Below the pieces are notes generated by a model. That model was not told the DNA's origin. It saw only the letters and a program-made list of their open reading frames with translations, and did no database searches. From JAOUEA01 sp039933515 (GTDB lineage Bacteria; Actinomycetota; UBA4738; HRBIN12), in the NCBI GenBank assembly GCA_039933515.1, contig JBDTNY010000001.1, positions 1-15,400 on the forward strand: a DNA stretch of 15,400 bases, in the 5' to 3' direction. A program made the translations under genes and the position numbers. This document shows positions 6,644 to 12,631 of the stretch, piece by piece (the stretch's first letter is position 1; each line of letters opens with the position of its first letter).

Positions 6644-7236
6644 CCCAGGACGAGCTCCGCGAGACCGCGCGGGACTACCTCGCCTCCACCGCCGACACGG
6701 TCCGGCGCGTCGAGGCCGAGTGTCTCGACGACATCACGGCCGCGGCCGAGGTCCTGATCTCCTCGCTTCGGGCCGGTGGCAAGCTTCTGATCTGTGGCAA
6801 CGGCGGAAGCGCCGCCGACGCCCAGCACCTGGCCACCGAGTTCGTGAGCACGCTCACGATCGACAACCCGCGGCCCTCAATCCCCGCGATCGCGCTCACC
6901 ACCGACTCCTCGCTGCTCACCGCGATCGCGAACGACTTCGGCATAGAAGGCGTGTTCTCCCGGCAGATAGAGGCGCTCGGCCGACCGGGCGACGTGCTGA
7001 TCGCGATCTCGACCAGCGGCAACTCGGCGAACGTGGTCAAGGCGGCCGAGCGGGCACGGACGCAGGACGTGCGGGTGGTCGCGCTCACCGGTGAGACGGG
7101 CGGTGCGCTCTCGCCGCTCGCCGACGCCGCGATCCGCGTGCCATCCACGACGACCGCGCATATCCAGGAGTGCCACCTCGCGGTGGAGCAGCTCCTCGCG
7201 CTGATGGTCGAGCGCGCGATGTACCCCGGCAGCTGA
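6640..7236 (+). CDS. gmhA: D-sedoheptulose 7-phosphate isomerase
   Basis: A 198-residue SIS-domain protein of the GmhA/DiaA family. It converts sedoheptulose 7-phosphate to D-glycero-D-manno-heptose 7-phosphate, the first step of the pathway. The phosphate-binding loops CGNGGSAADA (52-61) and STSGNSANV (124-132) are intact. Zinc-site residues corresponding to E. coli H61, E65 and Q172 appear as H63, E67 and Q176. The position matching E. coli H180 (eight residues after that glutamine) is Q184 here. The GTG start overlaps the gmhB stop and has GGGAGG (6627-6632) 7 nt upstream. DiaA, a DnaA-binding homologue, is the main alternative, but the operon argues for the isomerase. The last gene of the operon; it ends 36 nt from the convergent DUF4242 gene with no clear terminator. 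Confidence 0.9.
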   Translation: MTQDELRETARDYLASTADTVRRVEAECLDDITAAAEVLISSLRAGGKLLICGNGGSAADAQHLATEFVSTLTIDNPRPSIPAIALTTDSSLLTAIANDFGIEGVFSRQIEALGRPGDVLIAISTSGNSANVVKAAERARTQDVRVVALTGETGGALSPLADAAIRVPSTTTAHIQECHLAVEQLLALMVERAMYPGS

Positions 7237-7272
7237 GGCGTCCGTACGGAGATCGTCCGCGGAGCCGGGCCT

Positions 7273-7521
7273 CTACGCCTGAACCGGTACCGGATAGATC
7301 TCGTTCGCCGGATGGCCTGCCTTCTCATGCACGCGCCGCACGGCGTCGGCGTCGGGGGCTTCCGACAGGCACCACACCAGGCCACTTTCCGGGTCGGCCC
7401 ACGCGTGCTTGAAGTTCACGCCGTCGGCGTCCTGGATGTCGAGATCGGCCTGATGCGCCTCCCGCAAGGCCTCGGGCGTGATCCCCTTCATCTCGCGGTG
7501 CACATCCATGAACTCAGCCAT
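7273..7521 (-). CDS. DUF4242 (SCO4226-like, possible nickel-binding) small protein
   Basis: An 82-residue protein matching the DUF4242 pattern: EFMDVHREMKGITPEAL near the N terminus (3-19), a central AHQADLDIQDADGVNFKHAW (22-41), then GLVWCLSEAPDADAVRRVHE (47-66) and a closing KAGHPANEIYPV. The family folds as a small ferredoxin-like barrel; Streptomyces coelicolor SCO4226 has been described as nickel-binding. Histidines H8, H39, H65 and H70 could serve as ligands, but metal binding is an inference. The start ATG at 7521 has a strong GGGAGG (7528-7533 on the plus strand) 6 nt upstream. TAAACT at 7571-7566 is a plausible -10, giving a leader near 38 nt. It is divergent from the cyclase fusion gene with 102 nt between the starts. 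Confidence 0.85.
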   Translation of the reverse strand: MAEFMDVHREMKGITPEALREAHQADLDIQDADGVNFKHAWADPESGLVWCLSEAPDADAVRRVHEKAGHPANEIYPVPVQA

Positions 7522-7565
7522 GGCCAACCTCCCTTTCGTCGCGCCTGCCCGGTACGGGCCAACGA

Positions 7566-7571
7566 AGTTTA
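7566..7571 (-). promoter_or_regulatory. Candidate -10 box for the DUF4242 gene
   Basis: Minus-strand TAAACT about 45 nt before the ATG in the divergent intergenic region. The same bases overlap TTTACT on the plus strand, which could serve the cyclase fusion gene. No good -35 on either side. Confidence 0.35.
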
Positions 7572-7623
7572 CTCCCCGGCCTCGTTCCGCGCGTGCGACA
7601 TCGCGCGGTGGGAGGATGCACGG

Positions 7624-10600
7624 ATGCCGGACGAGATCCGAGACATCCGTGAGGAGCGGCGCGTCGTCACCGCGCTCTTCGCCGACATCGTGGGCTCGAC
7701 GCCGCTCGGCGAGCGCCTCGACCCAGAGGATCTGAAGCTGGTCGTGGGCGATGCCGTCGCCCGCATGATCGGGGCGGTCGAAGCCTTCGGCGGGATGGTC
7801 AAGGACCTGGCCGGCGACGGGGTGCTGGCGCTGTTCGGCGCCCCGGTCGCACACGAGGACGACGCCGAGCGGGCGATCCGCGCAGGGATGCGGATCGTCG
7901 AGGACATCGCCCAGTTCGCGGTCGAGGTCGAGCGAGGCTGGGGCGTCGGCGGGTTCGGCGTCCGGATCGGGGTGGACACCGGGTTGGTCGTCGTCGGGGC
8001 GATCGGGGCCGGGAGCCGCGTGGAGTACAGCGCGCTCGGAGACGCCGTGAACACAGCGGCGCGCCTGCAGTCGCACGCGGCGCCCGGCACCGTCCTGGTC
8101 GGCGAGGAGACCCATCGCCTGGCCGGGTCACTCTTCTCGTGGAGCGAGCCGATGGCGCTCAGTCTGAAGGGCAAGCAGGAGCCGGTCGTCGCCCACTCGG
8201 TGGCGTCGGCAGCCGACGGCGCGAAGAGACTGCGGGGGCTCGAAGGGGTGGCGACTCCGATGATCGGCCGCGGACGCGAGCTCGCGGCCGGTCGGGCCGC
8301 AGTGGACTCGGTGCTGCAGGGCGCGGGAAGCATCCTCCAGCTCGTCGGCGAGCCGGGCATCGGCAAGACCCGCTTCCTCGCCGAGCTCCACGACCTGGTG
8401 GAGGAGGCGCCCGTGCAGCATGCGGTTGCTACATGGATCGAGGGACGGTGCGTCTCATACGGCGAGTCGATGCCGTACTGGCCGTTCCGCGACCTGCTCC
8501 ACTCGTGGCTCAGCACCTCTGCCGACGAGCCTGAGCTCCGGCTCCGAGTGACCTTGCGGCGCCAAGTGGCCCAGCTGTTCGGGGACCGCGCTGACCAGAT
8601 CGAGCCGTACCTCGCGCCGCTGCTCGGCCTGGAGCCCGACCCGAGGGAGGCCGCGCACCTCGGCGAGCTCTCACCCGAGGCCCTCCAGTACCGCACCTTC
8701 GAGGTGGTCCGGACCCTCCTCTCGCGACTCGCCGACGACGGCCCCGTCGTGGTGGCCCTGGAGGACCTCCATTGGGCGGACGCCACCTCGCTGCAGTTGC
8801 TCGAGCGGCTCCTCGAGGACACCGAGCACGCCGCCCTCCTGCTCGTCCTCACGATGCGCCCGGAGCGCGACCACCCGGCCTGGCGGGTGAAGGAAGAGGC
8901 GGCGCGCGACCTCCCCCACCGGTTTCGCGAGATCGGGCTCGAGGCGCTGTCCGGCGACGCGGGTCGGGAGCTCCTCGACGCGCTGATCGGTCGCGACACG
9001 CTCCCGCCCGAGATGGCACGGCGGATCCTCGAGCCCGCCGAGGGCAACCCTTTCTTCCTCGAGGAGCTCGTCCGGTCCCTCGCCGACGCGGGGGCGCTCG
9101 TCCGCGACGGCGACGCCTGGCGCTTCGACCACGCCGTGCCGATCGAGATCCCGCCCACGGTCGAGAAGGTGATCCTGTCCAGGATCGACCGGCTCTCACC
9201 CGATGCCCACACCGCCCTGACCGCCGCCTCCGTCCTGGGCCGCCGGTTCGGGTTGCCGATGCTCGAGGCGCTCGTCGCGAAGGGGGGCGTGACGACGACC
9301 CTCACCGAGCTCCAACGGCTCGACCTGGTCCGGGAGGCGCGCCGATGGCCCGAGCCCGAATACCGCTTCAAACACGCACTGATCCAGGAGGCGGCGTACC
9401 GGACGCTCGTCCGACAGGACCGCGAGCGCCTCCACCGGACCGCGGCAACCTGGCTCGAAGACCGCGCCGGCGAGCGGCGGGACGAGGTCGCGGGCCTCCT
9501 CGCTCACCACTGGCTGGGCGCCGCGGACGAGGACAAGGCCGTCGCGTGCCTGACGCGGGCCGGCGACCTCGCGCGGCAGGAGTACGCGCTCGACGAAGCG
9601 GTCGGCCACTACCGTGAGCTGCTGCCACTGCTCGAGCGCCGGGGCGAACGCCAGGAGATCGCGCTCGTGTTGTTCAAGCTCGCCCTTGCGCTGCACATGT
9701 CCCTGCGGTTCGCGGAGGCGAACGAGGCATACCAACGGGCGTTCGCGTTCTGGACGCCGCCGGCGCCACCGCCCGAGGCGCCCGCCGAGGTTCTGCGCGT
9801 TTCGTCGAGCTTCCTCCCGAACGACCCGGATCCGCGCTCCGCGATCGCGTGGCCGAACATCCAGCTCTGCATGCAGCTGTTCGACCGGCTGGTGGAGCAA
9901 TGGCCCGAACGCACGATCGTGCCGAACCTCGCCGAGTCGTGGGAGATCGCCGACGACGGAATGCGGTACGAGTTCCGGCTTCGCGAGGGGCTGACGTGGT
10001 CCGACGGCGTACCCCTTACCGCCCACGACGTCGAGTTCGGGATCAAGCGCGTGCTGAACCCCGACGCGCCGGGCTCCAGCGTGGCGATCTACTTCGCGCT
10101 GGAGGCCGGCGAGGACTACTACCTGGGGCGCCACGACGACCCCGACCGGATCGGCGTGCGCGCCCTCGACGAACGCACGATCGAGTTCCGACTGGCCGCC
10201 CCCGCCCCGTACTTCATGAGCGTGATGAACCGACCCGACGGCGGACCGCAGCCTCGGCACGCGATCGAGGCCGACGGCGACGCGTGGGGAGAGCCCGAAC
10301 GCCAGGTGGTGAGCGGGCCGTTCCGGATCGTCGCCCGCGACGCCGACGCGCTCGTGCTCGAGCGGCGGCCGGACCACCGGGGCATGCGTGAGGGGAACGT
10401 CGCGCGCGTGGAGTACACCCGACTCGACATCACCCAGGCCACCCAGCGCTATGCCCGCGACGAGCTCGACCTCGTGACCGTCAGGTACACCCCGCGGATC
10501 GCCGACCTCGTGGAAGGGCGGCACCCCGACGCGATCGTCGGCCCGGCGGCGTGGTCGGGCTACCTCGCCTTCGATCATCGCGACCCGTTGATGGCGAACC

Positions 10601-11274
10601 TAGACCTCCGGCTCGCGCTCGCACGCGCGCTCGACCGCGACGCGCTCGGCGGTGCCCTGCCCGCGAACATGGTGCTCGCGACCGGCGGCGTGGTGCCGCC
10701 TGCGCTCCAGGGGCACACACCCGACATCGCGCTCCGGTTCGACCCAGATCTCGCCCGGGAGCACCTCGCGGCGAGCGGGGTCACTGGGCAGCTGGCCGTG
10801 GCCTCGCTCGACGACGACGCGTCGCTGCTCGAGCCCGTGGTCACAAGCTGGCGGGAGGTCCTCGGCCTCGAGCTCGAACAGCGCGCCTGGACGCGAGCGA
10901 CGATGCCCACCCTGCGGGACCTCCGCGAGGTCGCGCCTATCGTGTTCACGGGCTGGCTCCCGGGCTACGCCGACCCCGAGTACATCCTGCGGCTGCTGTT
11001 CCAATCCACGAGTAAGACGAACGAGGGCGGCTTCTCGTGGCCGCCATTCGACGCGCTGATCGAGCGGGCGCGCCAGGAGCGCAGCGACCGCGGGCGCCTG
11101 GAGCTGTTCCACGAGGCCGACCGGATGGTGGTGACCGAGCGCGTCGCGTGCATCCCGCTCATGTACGGACGATCGATGGCGATCGTGAAGCCCGGGGTGA
11201 CCGGCTGGCGCGAATTCGGGAAGACGTCGGCGAACTTCGGCGACCTCGTCGTTCGGCCTGGCGCTACGAGCTGA
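7624..11274 (+). CDS. Class III nucleotide cyclase / AAA-STAND ATPase / family 5 solute-binding domain fusion
   Basis: A 1216-residue cytoplasmic multidomain protein. Residues about 12-190 are a class III adenylate/guanylate cyclase domain with metal aspartates D21 (FADIVGST) and D65 (AGDG) and transition-state pair N143/R147 (NTAAR). Residues about 210-560 are an AAA/STAND ATPase with Walker A GEPGIGKT (242-249) and Walker B VVVALEDLHWAD (375-386). Residues 560-710 are helical and TPR-like. Residues about 721-1210 are a complete SBP_bac_5 domain, the fold of oligopeptide-binding proteins, recognised by NLAESWEIADDG (768-779) and LREGLTWSDGVPLTAHDVEF (786-805). There is no signal peptide or membrane segment, so the binding domain must act inside the cell. 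The ATG at 7624 has GGGAGG (7610-7615) 8 nt upstream. The open frame extends to 7312, but that part overlaps the DUF4242 gene. A ligand-gated signalling protein is inferred. Confidence 0.9.
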   Translation: MPDEIRDIREERRVVTALFADIVGSTPLGERLDPEDLKLVVGDAVARMIGAVEAFGGMVKDLAGDGVLALFGAPVAHEDDAERAIRAGMRIVEDIAQFAVEVERGWGVGGFGVRIGVDTGLVVVGAIGAGSRVEYSALGDAVNTAARLQSHAAPGTVLVGEETHRLAGSLFSWSEPMALSLKGKQEPVVAHSVASAADGAKRLRGLEGVATPMIGRGRELAAGRAAVDSVLQGAGSILQLVGEPGIGKTRFLAELHDLVEEAPVQHAVATWIEGRCVSYGESMPYWPFRDLLHSWLSTSADEPELRLRVTLRRQVAQLFGDRADQIEPYLAPLLGLEPDPREAAHLGELSPEALQYRTFEVVRTLLSRLADDGPVVVALEDLHWADATSLQLLERLLEDTEHAALLLVLTMRPERDHPAWRVKEEAARDLPHRFREIGLEALSGDAGRELLDALIGRDTLPPEMARRILEPAEGNPFFLEELVRSLADAGALVRDGDAWRFDHAVPIEIPPTVEKVILSRIDRLSPDAHTALTAASVLGRRFGLPMLEALVAKGGVTTTLTELQRLDLVREARRWPEPEYRFKHALIQEAAYRTLVRQDRERLHRTAATWLEDRAGERRDEVAGLLAHHWLGAADEDKAVACLTRAGDLARQEYALDEAVGHYRELLPLLERRGERQEIALVLFKLALALHMSLRFAEANEAYQRAFAFWTPPAPPPEAPAEVLRVSSSFLPNDPDPRSAIAWPNIQLCMQLFDRLVEQWPERTIVPNLAESWEIADDGMRYEFRLREGLTWSDGVPLTAHDVEFGIKRVLNPDAPGSSVAIYFALEAGEDYYLGRHDDPDRIGVRALDERTIEFRLAAPAPYFMSVMNRPDGGPQPRHAIEADGDAWGEPERQVVSGPFRIVARDADALVLERRPDHRGMREGNVARVEYTRLDITQATQRYARDELDLVTVRYTPRIADLVEGRHPDAIVGPAAWSGYLAFDHRDPLMANLDLRLALARALDRDALGGALPANMVLATGGVVPPALQGHTPDIALRFDPDLAREHLAASGVTGQLAVASLDDDASLLEPVVTSWREVLGLELEQRAWTRATMPTLRDLREVAPIVFTGWLPGYADPEYILRLLFQSTSKTNEGGFSWPPFDALIERARQERSDRGRLELFHEADRMVVTERVACIPLMYGRSMAIVKPGVTGWREFGKTSANFGDLVVRPGATS

Positions 11275-11336
11275 GCGCGAATCGCCTGCTGCACGAGCGC
11301 GTCCGGGGCTCGCGCTTCCCCCCGACCGGGCGTTGA

Positions 11337-11370
11337 TGCGATATTGACTCGTCGACGAACACGGGAGGGG
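11337..11370 (+). promoter_or_regulatory. Candidate promoter and ribosome site of the methyltransferase gene
   Basis: An extended -10-like TG-C-GATATT (11337-11345) is followed by GGGAGGGG (11363-11370), which sits 4 nt before the ATG at 11375. This gives a short leader of roughly 20 nt with a strong Shine-Dalgarno. The -10 match is moderate. The 100 nt between the fusion gene and this gene hold nothing else I can support. Confidence 0.4.
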
Positions 11371-11374
11371 ACGC

Positions 11375-12448
11375 ATGTCGGAACGCGGCGAGGCGTTGGC
11401 GGAGCGACTGTTCGGCGCGCTGCTGGGTGCGATCGACATCCAGACCGTGTATCTGGGCGACCGGCTGGGGCTGTACACGGCCCTTGCAGAGGGCGGGCCA
11501 ACGACCTCGACCGAGCTCGCGGCTCGGGCCGGGATCGCCGAGCGATACGCCCGCGAGTGGCTCGAGCAGCAAGCCGTCGGCTCGATCCTGGACTGCGACG
11601 ACGCGTCCGCGGACGAGGACCAGCGCCGATACACCCTGCCCCCTGAGTACGCGGAGGTGCTCCTCGATCCCGACTCGCGGTCCTACCTGGCGCCGACCAT
11701 CCGCATGATCGTTGCCGCGTCGCGGCAACTGCCAGCGCTGATGGAGGCGTACCGCACCGGTGGCGGCGTCGGGTGGTCTCGCTATGGCCCCGACATGAGC
11801 GAGGGCCAGGAGGGCGGCAACCGCCCATTCTACGTCCACGAGATGGGCGAATGGATCGCCTCGGGACTGCCCGAGGTCCACACGCGGCTCGGGGAAGCCG
11901 GCGCGAAGGTGGCCGACGTCGGGTGCGGCGGTGGCTGGTCTTCGATCTCCATCGCGCGGGCGTACCCGAACGCGGAGGTACACGGGTTCGACCTGGACGA
12001 GCCGGCCGTCGAGCGCGCACGGGAAAACGCTGAGGCGGCCGGCGTCGCCGACCGCGTCACGTTCCACTCGGTCGATCCACGAGAGGCAGGGCCCGTCCAT
12101 CGCTACGACCTCGTCACGGCCTTCGAGTGCATCCACGACATGCCACACCCCGTGCCCGTGCTCGCGACGATGCGCGCGATCGTCGATGACGCCGGCGCCG
12201 TGATGGTGATGGACGAAGGCGTTGCGGAATCGTTCACGGCGCCGGGCGACGACCTGGAACGGCTGATGTACGGGTTCAGCACGCTCGTGTGTCTGCCCGA
12301 CGGCATGGCGCATCCCAACTCCGCCGGTACCGGCACGGTGATGCGCCCGTCCACGATGGAGGCGTACGCGAGCGAGGCCGGGTTCACCAAAACCGAGATC
12401 CTTCCGATCGAAGCCGGGTTCTGGCGCTTCTACCGCCTGCACGCCTAG
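11375..12448 (+). CDS. Winged-helix SAM-dependent methyltransferase (Rv2258c-like)
   Basis: A 357-residue class I methyltransferase. The N-terminal part (about 20-95) is a winged-helix-like dimerisation domain with the wording LGDRLGLYTALAEGGPTT (27-44) and ELAARAGIAERYAREWL (47-63), as in Mycobacterium Rv2258c and plant-type O-methyltransferases. The Rossmann domain starts at motif I VADVGCGGG (179-187), with the ribose-binding acid at D206 (HGFDLDE) and motif IV around YDLVTAFECIHD (244-255). A C-terminal helix/strand pair ends in FWRFYRLHA. The substrate is unknown; the small N-terminal domain could equally make people call it a regulator, but no DNA-binding evidence exists. It is followed by a hairpin that may be its terminator. 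Strong Shine-Dalgarno fixes the start. Confidence 0.87.
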   Translation: MSERGEALAERLFGALLGAIDIQTVYLGDRLGLYTALAEGGPTTSTELAARAGIAERYAREWLEQQAVGSILDCDDASADEDQRRYTLPPEYAEVLLDPDSRSYLAPTIRMIVAASRQLPALMEAYRTGGGVGWSRYGPDMSEGQEGGNRPFYVHEMGEWIASGLPEVHTRLGEAGAKVADVGCGGGWSSISIARAYPNAEVHGFDLDEPAVERARENAEAAGVADRVTFHSVDPREAGPVHRYDLVTAFECIHDMPHPVPVLATMRAIVDDAGAVMVMDEGVAESFTAPGDDLERLMYGFSTLVCLPDGMAHPNSAGTGTVMRPSTMEAYASEAGFTKTEILPIEAGFWRFYRLHA

Positions 12449-12484
12449 ACACGCGCACTCCAGCCCGTCCCGTCGACGCCCGCC

Positions 12485-12506
12485 GAGGCGCTGCCGACGG
12501 CGCCTC
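12485..12506 (+). terminator. Probable terminator hairpin after the methyltransferase gene
   Basis: GAGGCGC (12485-12491) pairs perfectly with GCGCCTC (12500-12506). A U-G and a G-C pair extend the stem to 9 bp around a CCGA tetraloop. There is no U-tract afterwards (TGTCAGACC), as is common for actinobacterial terminators. It lies 37 nt past the stop and before the SOS promoter. Confidence 0.5.
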
Positions 12507-12560
12507 TGTCAGACCCCGGCGTCACGATCGACCTCGTGACCTCCCCGCGTCCCGGCTTCC

Positions 12561-12589
12561 TTGACACTCGAACACCTGTTCGATACCGT
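12561..12589 (+). promoter_or_regulatory. SOS promoter with LexA box between -35 and -10
   Basis: TTGACA (12561-12566) is a perfect -35. TACCGT (12584-12589) is a TAnnnT -10. The spacer is exactly 17 nt. Filling 16 of those 17 nt is TCGAACACCTGTTCGA (12568-12583), a perfect match to the actinobacterial/Bacillus-type SOS box TCGAAC-N4-GTTCGA. LexA bound here would cover the polymerase site. Transcription should begin near 12596, about 36 nt before the GTG at 12632, which has its own ribosome site. Confidence 0.9.
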
Positions 12590-12631
12590 CCGGGCTCTGG
12601 TTCGGTCCCCTCAACCGACGGAAGGCGGCAG

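Noticed and set aside
7241..7250. Palindrome TCCGTACGGA between the convergent gmhA and DUF4242 genes as a terminator
   Set aside because: The arms are 5 bp with no loop and no T-tract, too little for a terminator.
7312..7623. A 104-residue N-terminal extension of the cyclase fusion
   Set aside because: It overlaps the DUF4242 gene on the other strand and has no recognisable domain; the ATG at 7624 has a good ribosome site and starts right before the cyclase domain.
7569..9371. 600-codon minus-strand open frame opposite the cyclase fusion
   Set aside because: Ser/Arg-rich low-complexity translation typical of an antisense frame, with no motif and no start context.
12536..12631. Upstream GTG start for the exonuclease/UvrC-like protein
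   Set aside because: It lies before the SOS promoter and has no ribosome site; the extra residues match no domain.
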